This document shows, piece by piece, positions 24,972 to 35,490 of a DNA stretch of 64,000 nt (positions are counted from its first letter, which is position 1; each line of letters opens with the position of its first letter). The stretch comes from Siphonodentalium dalli (taxonomy: Eukaryota > Mollusca > Scaphopoda > Gadilida > Siphonodentaliidae), in assembly GCA_032622095.1 (NCBI GenBank), contig CP136066.1, positions 169,396,664 through 169,460,663 of the forward strand. Reading direction: 5' to 3'. The notes under the pieces were generated by a model that ran no database searches, was not told where the DNA came from, and saw only the letters and a list, made by a program, of their open reading frames with translations. The translations under genes were made by a program, and so were the position numbers.

Positions 24972-25165
24972 AATAGTCTGCCGGAGAAGCACTGTGTATA
25001 CGGGGAATCAACAGGTCTTGTCGGTAAGAGAGTCAGACGAGAAGTGAAGTATCGACTATTAAAACATAGTAATGCGATAGCGAACATCAAACGAGTCTGG
25101 ACACGCATATCTGTCAAAAGATACAAATAGCCGTCATTGGTCAATCTATCCTCGGTATCACTTTT
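24972..25165 (+). repeat. Direct repeat A2, proximal to the ATPase start (left arm)
   Basis: Second copy of the segment at 22092-22270, here upstream of the ATPase gene, between it and the GC-rich centre; it carries an extra 'cggggaatcaa' insertion. Confidence 0.8.
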
Positions 25166-25230
25166 CGTTTTACAAAATCAATTTCACCGAGAGATTCCCT
25201 CGTCATTTGTAGTGACGTAATTGTGGCACC

Positions 25231-25600
25231 GCGGCGGCGGCGGAGGCGGCATTGCGGTATTTGCCGGCGGCGGCGGCATTGCGGTATTTGCCGGCGGCGG
25301 CGGCGGCGGCGGCATTGCGGTATTTGCCTCCGGCGGCGGCGGCATTGCGGTATTTTACTGCGGCGGCGGTGCAGCCACCGCCGCCGGGGTCCGCCGCCGG
25401 CGGACCCCGCAGTAAAATACTGCAATGCCGCCGCCGCCGGCGGCAAATACCGCAATGCCGCCGCCGCCGCCGCCGGCGGCAAATACCGCAATGCCGCCGC
25501 CGCCGCCGCCGGCAAATACCGCAATGCCGCCGCCGCCGGCAAATACCGCAATGCCGCCGCCGCCGCCGCCGCCGCCGCCACCGCCGCCGCCGCCGGCGGC
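25231..25600. repeat. GC-rich palindromic centre with iterated GGC tracts
   Basis: (GGC)n blocks alternate with the module ATTGCGGTATTTGCC (variants ATTGCGGTATTTTACTGC), four times on the left in one orientation and four times on the right inverted. At the middle, 25386-25396 and 25398-25408 form an 11-bp stem (GGGGTCCGCCG) with a one-base loop. Unlike the rest of the arms, the tract lengths here differ between sides. Alanine- or arginine-rich open frames across it are compositional. Confidence 0.85.
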
Positions 25601-25922
25601 GGTGCCACAATTACGTCACTACAAATGACGAGGGAATCTCTCGGTGAAATTGATTTTGTAAAACGAAAAGTGATACCGAGGATAGATTGACCAATGACGG
25701 CTATTTGTATCTTTTGACAGATATGCGTGTCCAGACTCGTTTGATGTTCGCTATCGCATTACTATGTTTTAATAGTCGATACTTCACTTCTCGTCTGACT
25801 CTCTTACCGACAAGACCTGTTGATTCCCCGTATACACAGTGCTTCTCCGGCAGACTATTTCATCTACATAAAGTTATCAAACATACGGACATGACATATT
25901 TTTAGGTTATAAGGAACATTTG

Positions 25923-25928
25923 TATAAA
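25923..25928 (+). promoter_or_regulatory. TATA box of the right ATPase gene
   Basis: TATAAA lies 38 bp before the ATG at 25966, in an AT-rich leader; the mirror box is at 24903-24908 for the left gene. The spacing would put the transcription start just before the ATG. Inferred from sequence only. Confidence 0.45.
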
Positions 25929-25965
25929 GGAAATCCATATACCGAGACATTTTAGTCAAGTATAA

Positions 25966-27666
25966 ATGAAGCACCAGTGTTCAATTTGCTCTAGGGGGTA
26001 TGTGCGGAACCATGATTTGATAAGACATGTACAATCTAAGCACACTGAGTTTGTTAACCGACACCCACAGCAGCAGCACCAAGCAACAGCAACAGACCGT
26101 AGCGGCAACAGGCAGCAGTATCATCAGCCACAACAACAGCCATTACAGCCACACCAGATACTACAACACCAGCAGGGGACACAGCAACAAAGCGACATAA
26201 CATCCTGCTTTGATGATCCAATGGCCAATGTCCATGAAGATTTTATTTTCAAGCATCCATTCACGGCATGTGTAAGTGGACCGACATCTTGTGGTAAGAC
26301 ATACTTCGTGAAAACCTTACTACAAAAGTCTGCCTCAAAAATATCACCCGCACCTGACAGAATAATATGGTTTTATAAATATTGGCAGCCCCTATATGAC
26401 GAATTAAAGTATACCGTCACCCCTCAGGTCAACTTTATACGAGGAATACCAGCAAACTTGGATTCGCTTATCAACCCCCGGTATAAAAATCTAGTTATAC
26501 TCGATGACTTGATGCAAACTTCATCAAAAGACCAGAGAGTTAATGATTTGCATTCCGAAGGAAGTCACCATTTGAACTTATCTTTGATAAGTTTGAACCA
26601 GAATTTCTACTACAACAAAGATCCAACGCAACGACGAAATTGTCAATATTTGGTATTGTTCAATAACCCAATCGACAAGGGATTAATTTCAACATTATCA
26701 AGACAGATGTATCATGAATGTCCTCAGCGTATGGTTCGAGAGTTTTCGGAAGCGACGAGTGAACCGTACGGTTACCTACTGGTGGATTTAAAAGCCGCAA
26801 CACCGGACACATTACGTCTGCGACAGAATGTACTAAAAGAGGACACGAACCAACATAGGGGTGAATGGAATGGCATGAAATATAATCTCCAAAAAGACAG
26901 AGAACACCCAGATGAACAGAATGGGATGATAAAACATACAAAAGACACTGAGACCCAGGGTCAACAGAATGCGATGAAATACGATGACAGAGAACTCCCC
27001 GGTCAACAGAAGGGCATAACATATAATTATATTGTGCCCCAGGGTCAACATAATGACTATACTAACGACATACGGCCACCTGGTGAGCTCGATGAAATTA
27101 ATAAGAAGAACCATCAAAACAGAGACATTCAAGAAGACATGTCGTACCCTTGTAATGAATGCGGGCTTTTGTTCGCAGATCATTATGATGTTCAGAGACA
27201 CGTAAAAAACTGGTGTCAAGAAAATAAGTTAAAACGAAAATTAACTGAGGACCCGGATGATAGTCAGAATAAGGAAATTAAATTGAATGAAGATGAATAC
27301 TTCAAAAGTTTGCGTGATGAAAGTAGAGATAAAACACGTGAGGAATGGAGTGATAAAGTGGACACGTATAAGGAAAATGGCTCGAAAGACGCAGAAGCAA
27401 AAGAACAAGCTGACAAGGACCTTAAAAGTAAAGATATGATACACTTTATGACTGATTATGCTTGGACAATAGTATCGTATCTGCAGCTGCGCAATGGGAC
27501 TCTGCACAACAGAGTCATGGATAAAGTCGACAAATATTTGAATAATGGTTATGGAGAATATGATGCAGTGAAAATGTCAATATTAAAGTACAAACCGATG
27601 CTAGAAAAATTCATGGACGTAACATATGACACTTCTGGCGAAAGTGATGACAATTCGGACGATTAA
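25966..27666 (+). CDS. Zinc-finger packaging-type ATPase, right arm copy
   Basis: Mirror copy of the gene at 23165-24865, 566 residues, intact, transcribed away from the centre so the two genes diverge. It has the same C2H2 finger, Gln/His-rich linker, Walker A (GPTSCGKT) and Walker B (ILDD), degenerate repeats, C2HC finger and C-terminal tail. The only residue difference seen is His250 where the left copy has Pro250. The start is chosen at the ATG that opens the zinc finger, 38 bp after a TATA-like box. Both copies are open over 1.7 kb, so the gene was functional when the palindrome formed. In the virus group it would drive DNA into the capsid; here no capsid gene accompanies it. Confidence 0.75.
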   Translation: MKHQCSICSRGYVRNHDLIRHVQSKHTEFVNRHPQQQHQATATDRSGNRQQYHQPQQQPLQPHQILQHQQGTQQQSDITSCFDDPMANVHEDFIFKHPFTACVSGPTSCGKTYFVKTLLQKSASKISPAPDRIIWFYKYWQPLYDELKYTVTPQVNFIRGIPANLDSLINPRYKNLVILDDLMQTSSKDQRVNDLHSEGSHHLNLSLISLNQNFYYNKDPTQRRNCQYLVLFNNPIDKGLISTLSRQMYHECPQRMVREFSEATSEPYGYLLVDLKAATPDTLRLRQNVLKEDTNQHRGEWNGMKYNLQKDREHPDEQNGMIKHTKDTETQGQQNAMKYDDRELPGQQKGITYNYIVPQGQHNDYTNDIRPPGELDEINKKNHQNRDIQEDMSYPCNECGLLFADHYDVQRHVKNWCQENKLKRKLTEDPDDSQNKEIKLNEDEYFKSLRDESRDKTREEWSDKVDTYKENGSKDAEAKEQADKDLKSKDMIHFMTDYAWTIVSYLQLRNGTLHNRVMDKVDKYLNNGYGEYDAVKMSILKYKPMLEKFMDVTYDTSGESDDNSDD

Positions 27667-27671
27667 ATTTC

Positions 27672-27677
27672 AATAAA
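27672..27677 (+). terminator. Poly(A) signal AATAAA of the right ATPase gene
   Basis: AATAAA 6 bp after the TAA stop, mirror of the signal at 23154-23159. Confidence 0.6.
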
Positions 27678-28390
27678 CTTCATCAACATGATATTCTCGT
27701 TTTCGTTATATATCTATAAGCTGGGGGAGGGAGAGAGTGTGTGGATTATTGGGAATTGTAGAGTGAGAAACGATACGTAATGATAAAAGGTGCATTAAGT
27801 GCCCGAAAATTTGACCCTTAAATATTGATCTGTCATTTTAACTTTCAACCACTGCGCTTGTATTGTTAACATTCATTCATAATGAGTGTCCCTTTAGAGT
27901 GTCTTGTGTTCCTTTTAATATTCAAACACCAATATTGCATCACGTCCCTTGTTTCGTGTCACTTTAACTCCTTGAGTGTATTGCCCCTTCGAATGATGTC
28001 ATAGCGTGTGTACATGTAAGATAGTATAACACTATGACTATGTCTGTATCTGTTGTTGGTAAGATGTGAAATATAAATTTCAGTTCATTCGTGTAGTAAT
28101 TTCGTATATGTTCAACGCTCTTCATTCGTAAGAGTAATTACCAACTGGAAGTTGTACTATTTTTGATAAACATCGGATTTGCTCATCAGACGATAAGCTG
28201 ACAATATTTACGCATGGTCTAATTAGATTCATGCATAAATGTAAGGTAATTTTTGTTATGGTCAAGTTTTTTGTTAAGACCATGTTCTAACATAGATCGA
28301 TAAATAAGTTAAAGGTCATTATATTCCACAGTCAAATCTATTGGTGATCGAATTTGATAACTATTTTATTGGAACAACTAAGAGTATTAT

Positions 28391-28684
28391 TTACGTGAGA
28401 TCAATGAGTCCAATTATTATAAATAATAAATTGCAGGCATCGGTGGATACCCGATTGCCACATTTAGTGATGACGTGATAAACTGATAAAATGTCCAAGT
28501 GACGTACTATAATGAGCAAAAAAAAATGAGTTGACCTTCGGCTTCGTCCCGATTGGGTACTGAGCTGACACCGGGGATAAATTGACCAATGACTGCCCTT
28601 GTATCCTTTGACAGATATGCGTGCGCAGACTCGTTTGATGTTCGCTATCGCATTACTATGTTTTAATAGCCGAGCCTTCACCAC
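28391..28684 (-). CDS. Small basic hypothetical protein, right arm (doubtful)
   Basis: Exact mirror of the 97-codon frame at 22147-22440 with the same amino-acid sequence; the same doubts apply. It faces the ATPase gene in convergent orientation. Confidence 0.2.
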   Translation of the reverse strand: MVKARLLKHSNAIANIKRVCARISVKGYKGSHWSIYPRCQLSTQSGRSRRSTHFFLLIIVRHLDILSVYHVITKCGNRVSTDACNLLFIIIGLIDLT

Positions 28685-29955
28685 TCGTCTGACTCTCTTA
28701 CCGACAAGACCTGTCTACACAGTACTTCTCCGGCAGACTATTCATCCACTGGTAGGCCTACATACAGGTATGCCCTAAATAATGGACTGCTTAACCACAG
28801 CAGAATTATAGGTAACTTTTCTTTTCTAAACATGGAACATGTCTGAACCTATCATTGGTACAATAGCAGTGATATAATGTTACATCATCGGTGCTACCTG
28901 GAGTTTCGGTATATGATCGTAAGTGTGACTGGAGTGATAAGGGGTTATTACGTAATGTTGTTATAACAATGTCATCAAAGCAATTTTTATAATTGAGTGT
29001 CTCACGACCTGACGTAATATGTATGCATGTTTTTGGCTAACTAATTATCGTGTGAATGACACAGTTTATCAACCTTAATTGATACTAACTCGTTTTGTTC
29101 AGACATTAAATCGATATGTTTTCTGAATACCATATAGCTGTGACCGGGGAAATAATAGAATTCATTTGGTAAAGCAAAGGTGTGAAAGACACATTGTTAA
29201 CACCAATGTGGCGTGTGTGATTGAGTGTACATCGCTCATGTTCCATGTAAAAATGGCTGAGATTAAATCATCATTCATTCAATATGACAATTCATTCTGG
29301 AGGGTTCTAATTTCACATTACAATTTTCGACCGTTAGGGATTCAACATAGTACATTTCAATACTTCCAATAATTGACGAAAATACACGCCTGTCATATAC
29401 TCAATAACTTCATATAGAGATAAGTAAAGAATAAACGCTCTTTATTATTTATGTAAAAAGTAATGGTGTCTATTTTCAGGTATGACAATTATATGAACTG
29501 CGTCCGTTAAACACTGGAATGTATGCATTCATACCGTTGGTCACAATGTCCAATAAAGCTATTTCTAAACATCGATTAATAAATTCATGAAAAATATTTG
29601 AACAAAAAAATAACGAAAGATATTACGCGCAAATAATTTAACATTCGATATTTTTTAATATCGAGATTATCAGAAACCGAAAAACTCGTTATAAATTTTT
29701 TATTTAAACTTTTTTTTAGAGAAATAATTTTGAGGGTTTTGAAATTTTTTCTTTTTTTGATAATTTGGAAGTTTGGAAATTTTTTGTGGAAAAAATAAAT
29801 TTTAGGGTTTTTGAAATTTTTTGGAAAAAATAAATTTTTGAAGTTTTGAATTTTTTTTTGGGTTTTTGATATTTTGGGAAAATTTTAGTACAACCAATTT
29901 TAGACCCCAAAGATTCTATTTTTAGATGTGAATCCAACGAGGCCCTCTATCTTCT

Positions 29956-29961
29956 GAGATG
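29956..29961. repeat. Target-site duplication, right copy (GAGATG)
   Basis: Identical to 20870-20875; directly follows the terminal CTTCT of the palindromic element. Confidence 0.85.
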
Positions 29962-30154
29962 ATATCAACTTTATATAGACAGGTTTTTAAATATGACAAC
30001 GACTTTCAACCAACGAAAGCAAAAGCGATAACACGAACTTGTAATGACTTTTAAACCAACGTCACGTCATCGGCTACAAGCGAAAACTGCAGTAATAAGA
30101 TCATGAACACGTTATATAACTTAAGGGGGAGGTCAAGTGAACAATTTCGAATGG

Positions 30155-30503
30155 GGATTTCCATGTAAATCTGCGGAGCAAAAGTTACAGAGTTGCATAT
30201 TCTTCTGAGTGAGACTTGATGTGGTATTGGAAACAACATGTATTCATATGGCTGGTCCGCTTGGTAAATTATAAAATTTTATAATATTAAAATATATTTT
30301 TGAGAAGTTTTTTTCTCGAATTACATCACTTGACCTACATTTGAAAAATCAAAATCAAAATCAATATAAATACACCGACATTATAATGGAACAAGTTTAA
30401 GCGGACCCGCCAGATAAATGCCTGTTGTTTCCAATACCACATCAAGTCGCACTCAGAAGTATGTGCAACTTTTGCTCCAAAGATTTGCATGGAATTGGTT
30501 TTA
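30155..30503. mobile_element. Foldback MITE, arms about 110 bp
   Basis: Left arm has 'ggagcaaaagtta', 'gagacttgatgtgg', 'tattggaaacaacatg' and 'tggtccgctt' (30155-30271). The right arm (30396-30503) is its inverted counterpart with about 85 % identity. AT-rich middle. Confidence 0.8.
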
Positions 30504-30812
30504 ACATATTTTATTGTATATCAATTATCAATTGGGACACAAGTTTTGTCAACTTAGTGACGTCCCTCTCCCGCACAAAATGTATAACATAACATTTAAA
30601 CAAGATGACAGGATGAAATTTGTGAATATTTAAGCAGGGAAACAGATGTGAATATTTGTACAGAGTGTGCTATGAGTGGAGTTTTATTGTGTCCAGTTTT
30701 ACCCTCACGTTGTCATAAGTTGTGTCTAATAAGGCCGGACATTTAAATTTTTAATTGTTTTCAATGACAGGTTGACATAATAGAGAAAAATATATGAAGT
30801 TACCCAAAACGT

Positions 30813-32125
30813 TTAGTTGCAGTAATGTAGGACTGTGTAATATGAAATAGCAATAAATATATTTCTTCTGTGGTCATTTTCAGAGATTCCACAGAGAAGA
30901 TGCTTAATATTTTCTATATGAAAGTTATTTGTTTCAAGTTTATGGTAAAATATTCTTCTCGGGTTGGTGAACAATGGGCAGTGGAAGAAGAAATGACTAG
31001 CATCCTCCTTCGGGAAACCACACTGACATTTAGGACTATCAGCTATGTGATTATTTTGCATGTCACTCTTTAAAGACATGTTATGGACTTGTTCGAGTTC
31101 TTTAAACTGATAAGTTAGTATTCAGGCACTATGCGAACCTGGAGAATGTAGCATTCTACTAACATCGTCGAAAAATTCAAAGAAATCGACCATACCACTC
31201 AATAGAAAACATCGTCAAAACTACGCTCAGTTGTAAATATTTACATCTGGATTCGGGGCGCAATAATCGGCGACAAACAAACACAAATGATTTTGCCATC
31301 CAGAGTCGGTGCATTTAATTAATATATAAGAATGACCGTGTTTGTTGGCAATTTGGATTAATATTCGAAAATAGAACAACTTTGAGCAAGATTATTCTCC
31401 ATGTCTATTGGATCGCCCTACCGGAGTGTTTCACATCACTTTAAGTCGCTACAATAGTTTCGGAGTTTACAATGGTTCACACTAACCTTCCGATGACCTG
31501 TTCTATGAAGTGGATAGGATTTTGGAGCAGGGGCGATTATGTTTATATATAGGTGAGTTTTAAATCGGATCTATTTTCAGAATCTATTACACACGAAGGG
31601 AGCTTATTCCACTCATGTGTTGTATTCAGGAAGAATGATAAAGTGCGGTTGTCCAGTGGTACGAGTAGAAAAAACGCGGTTGTCTAAAATTGTACCGGTT
31701 GTTTGATACATGTGCTGCCCGGGCTGATAGAAGTAGGGTGAGATATTCTGGAGTTTCTTCATTAGTTATTTAAAAAAGTGTCTGTAGGTGGTGTTTCTCC
31801 ATGGGCCCCTTAAGGTTGGACCACCCCACTTCGAGTAAACATTTGTATTGGAGAAAGAGCATGTTAACCCGGCCACTATTCTGCGGTGTCCACATGTATA
31901 CGTTCAAGTCTGTCCATCCAGTATAGTGGTGCACAGTCCCAAACTACATCTGTATAAACCATTATTGGTATAACGTAAGTTTTGTACATTTGTTCTAACG
32001 TATTTGCACTTAAGCAGTATTCGAATCTTCTTAGTTGTGAGATGCGGGACGAAACTCTCTTAATTATATTATTAATGTGATCGTTCCAGTCTAAATTTGA
32101 TTGAATTTCGACATCAATGCGTGTA
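30813..32125 (-). pseudogene. LINE remnant interrupted by a dispersed repeat
   Basis: Read on the minus strand from about 32125: 'LDWNDHINNIIKRVSSRISQ', 'LRRFEYCL', 'MYKTYVIPIMVYTDVVWD' and later 'EWNKLPS' are the end of a LINE reverse transcriptase with stops and frameshifts. After a gap filled by the dispersed repeat at 31095-31475, the frame 31079-30813 supplies the C-terminal Cys/His knuckle (CQCGF...HFFFHCPLF). The two parts lie in the right order and orientation for one element. The 5' half, with endonuclease and catalytic motifs, is absent. No poly(A) tail was recognised. Confidence 0.75.
31095..31475 (+). repeat. Dispersed repeat (about 370-400 bp), copy 2, inside the LINE remnant
   Basis: 'aaactgataagttagtat', 'gtagcattctactaac', 'gaccataccactcaatag', 'tgcatttaattaatatat' and 'gagtgtttcacatca' match 50490-50880 in the same orientation and 13230-13645 inverted. 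It sits between two consecutive parts of a LINE, so it probably inserted there. Confidence 0.75.
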
Positions 32126-32861
32126 TGTGACGTTTCGAATGAGATGTTTTGGTTTTGGAATACAAGTGTAGGGTTCGTTTGTTTGCCCGATAACGAGAAA
32201 GATATTGTAGTGGAGTAGATTAGTAAAATAATTGTTCACTTCGTGACTAAATTTTGCACATATGTACATATTCACACACCAATTGATATTGGATATGGAG
32301 CCACGCTGAAATTTCACTTTAACCCCTCTTTTAAGGGGTTTTCCGAATTTAAAAAAGCGTTTCGTAATTATATAATTTAATAAATGTCACAATTAATCTT
32401 ACTATGGAATCTGCGATTTAAAATTCGGCACATACAGTAAGTATGATTCTGCGAGATATAATGGCACATTTTTAGGGCGAAATTGGAACTCCTCGTTCAA
32501 GATGACCGTCAAAATGGCAACCGTAAGTGGAAAATGTTCACTAATATCTTCTAGTCCACTTTCTTCTGTATGGAACTGGTTCGGAAATGTGACTTTATTT
32601 TCTATTGTACATGTTAACTGATCACTGTAGCAATGAAATGTGCCATTCTTAGGATCCCAGCCCCTTCCAACCCCTCAATAATTCGATTTTACAGAACTTG
32701 GTATGGAATTTCACCAAAAATCATCATTGGGATTCTAGTCATATTTCAACAAGAAATGAGCAGAACTGTGCAAAGTAAGTGAGGCATACCATTACTCATG
32801 AATATTTCAACTTTCAACAAATATAGAAAATTATAAATATTGTCCCAGCGTGCCATGCAAT
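32126..32861. other. Non-coding spacer
   Basis: No coding frame or partner repeat recognised; ends where the tandem array begins. Confidence 0.45.
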
Positions 32862-34506
32862 TGTCACAGATTTCCTCGATTAATGTATGCATGACGTTCA
32901 TCCTTTATATTATAGGTTGGTATGGCATATCTGGGACCTACAGGAACCTAAAGTGAAAATAAGACAAAGCGACAATCTACGACTTTTATTTCTATGAATC
33001 TTTCTGCACCAATAATAAAATCAGTATTTGCATAAAATATTTATCGTATATAAACTTCATGATATATATTCTGTAAAATATAGTGGACTCAAATAAAAGT
33101 AGAGTTTGCGTTATACGATGCTGATATGTTGTACAGTTTGGATATTCAACTTGATGCACATAGTGAACATAGTGAACTAAATATAATCAAACCTGGTAAA
33201 GTGGTTATGCTAATCTGCTATGATGTTGGTGGATCTTGCTGGTAGGTCAAACTGATGCCGTTAAGAATAAGTACCATTATATTTTCTAAAGTTATCATTT
33301 CCGCGGTGTGTTTCAAATCCCAGGGATTTGAGAAAAGCTAGCTAGTGCATGTCTGATTGTCTGTTTGAAACATTGATGAACATATACAATTTTGAAAAAT
33401 GTAATAATGGCTGCGCTGGTGTTTACAAAACAAAGTGAATAGCCATCTTGGTTATAGTCGATATGCCAAAACTAATACAACAAGTATTAAAATATTTCGC
33501 ATTGTATATGTTTTTGAATGATTGAGGCACATAATGGTTTTTCCTGGATATGTTCAGACTATCGGAACACCGCGAAAATGACAACTTTAGAAAAAAACAA
33601 CGGTAATTTGCCCTAACAGCATCCTAACAATTCAGCAGGACCCACCACAATCATATCACATTAGCAAGTCTACTTGGCCAGGGGTATTAATTTATTCAGA
33701 ATTTGCACAATGGAATTACATAACAAAGTAATGAGGACGAATTGGTTATCTTTATACGAAAACGATTCGATATAGCTATGACGAATTCACAAAGATACTT
33801 ATGATAACACTTTCAAGACGGGAGATGCGCTGGTGCAGCATTAAAACATGTGCCAGTGCATTATATTGTATATGAGAGTCCCCACACAGGGAGCCTCTCA
33901 TATATAAGAGAATGTACTGGCTGTCAAGGTTAATATTGTTCGGCCAATGCATTATCTTATATATATATATATTCTGGGCTCCATATTGGGGACTCGCAAG
34001 TATAAGGGAATGAATTGACACAGTGTTTTCACATAATTTCAGGAAGCTCAATTAATGGAAGGTTTAATGAATTATCTCGGTATCCTATACTGTAATTACA
34101 CATTTTTTATACAAGATGCTGAATCATGAACTCATATTTCGCGCCGCGATGCATGAACAGTTTGTGAGTCGGGGTGATGCCTTTAAAGTTTAAACTGAGT
34201 AATTATATTAGGATTCCGAGATCATTCATAATTTTACATTCCGGTGAAAAATATCAACCAGAAGATGTATTTTGAGATGGAGATGATGTCATGATGCGGT
34301 GCTCTATTCAATATTGGTAATCGATCAGCGGCCAATCGTGAATAGAAAACTAAAGTTAGCAACTCTGGCTCGATCAGAATGCGTATATAGTCATTTATGA
34401 ATAGTTTCATGATTGAAAAATGACAAAGCAATTTTGCCAGCTGTATGAAGTGTGAAGAATCCTTTACTCCTGTATATTTTAATGTGAATATGTCATTTCG
34501 GGGATT

Positions 34507-34926
34507 TTGGGTACGTGCTTACACTGGCAAGTTTGCACAGTATTGTTTGCATGCGTTGTGTCGCAGAAAACGATATGGTGCCATAACATGAACGGAAACA
34601 AGCACATAAAGTGCATCTGTGCCACAGCTAACTACGTGCGAGTTAAAATCTCTATATAATTCCACTAGTAACGATGCTACCGGAATTTGCCTGTAAATAT
34701 CATGCAATTATCTCACAAGAATAAATGATACAGGTATATATTTGAAGGCAAATTACAGTAGCATTGTTAAAATGGAACTAGATAAATGTTACTGCTCGAG
34801 GCTTTCTTTGGTAAAGATGCATGTTATGTGCACGTTTCCGTTCACATTATGGCACCATGTAGTTTTCTAGGACGAAATGCCCGCAAAAACATACAGTACA
34901 AATATGCCAGCGTATGAACGTACCCA
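34507..34926. mobile_element. Foldback MITE in array unit 1, arms about 210 bp
   Basis: Begins 'tgggtacgtgcttacac' and ends 'cgtatgaacgtaccca'. Inner matches include 'atggtgccataacatgaa' against 'ttcacattatggcaccat' and 'gctaccggaatttgcc' against 'ggcaaattacagtagc'. Copies at 38696-39116 and 42878-43296; a diverged relative at 46366-46700. Confidence 0.85.
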
Positions 34927-35316
34927 TATATTTGATAAAAGAGGCATAATCCAAAAATAAAATAGCATACTATAATGATATAAACATAGTGTTACATATT
35001 AAAGGGACATACGGCACACTTGCAAAGGATAAATATGAAAAATCATAAGTTGTATAAAAGTATGTAAAACAACAATCACCAACAAGTATATAGATATAAA
35101 CTAGATGGAGTTTGTTCTTAATTTCATTATTAATAGCTCTTACTCATTATTACTGTCACAATGGCATTGCCCATCAAAGTCAAATTAGTCTAATAAAATA
35201 CCGAAGTTTAACCATCTTATAGTGAACTATATTGGAAGTGAGATACTCCTCTCGTGAAATAATAGAGCGGTTTAAAATGTATACTTTCGAACTTAAACTT
35301 GAGTTGCAATATAATT

Positions 35317-35490
35317 ATTCCTGGCGCGAAAGAACTCATGGAGTCGACACCTTCAAAATATAATATTTGGCTTTATATAATAATTTTGTTTCCAATCTAC
35401 ACATTTATATTTGAAACCAAATTTATTATACATAGCCAAATATTATATTTTTGAAAGTGACAACTCCATGAGTTCTTTCGCGCCAGGAAT
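35317..35490. mobile_element. Hairpin, 174 bp, in array unit 1
   Basis: 'attcctggcgcgaaagaa' pairs with 'ttctttcgcgccaggaat', and 'aaatataatatttggct' with 'agccaaatattatattt'. Loop near 35403. Present in all three units. Confidence 0.85.

Larger units (their letters stand above)
20876..29955. mobile_element. Palindromic Polinton/Maverick-like element, 9,080 bp
   Basis: The two arms are inverted copies with exact mirror spacing: every paired coordinate sums to 50831 (ends 20876/29955, ATPase starts 24865/25966, poly(A) signals), so no net indel separates them. By eye only about three substitutions distinguish the arms outside the GC-rich centre. The termini read AG...CT and are flanked by the 6-bp duplication GAGATG; 6-bp duplications and AG ends are known for Polinton integrase insertions. 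Each arm codes one packaging-type ATPase and nothing else recognisable: no protein-primed DNA polymerase, retroviral-like integrase, cysteine protease or jelly-roll capsid. It is therefore non-autonomous. The near identity implies recent formation or gene conversion between arms. Confidence 0.8.

Noticed and set aside
25141-25690. Alanine-, arginine- and proline-rich open frames on both strands
   Set aside because: They follow from the GGC/GCC tracts at the centre of the palindrome and are open in nearly all frames; no start context or conservation.
26660-27507. Antisense frames of 88-128 codons within the ATPase genes (also 23324-24171)
   Set aside because: They are complementary shadows of the ATPase coding strand and mirror each other in the two arms.
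20876-29955. Treating the palindrome purely as an assembly artefact
   Set aside because: A matching 6-bp target duplication at the outer ends and a few real differences between arms argue for a true insertion, although read-level proof is still needed.
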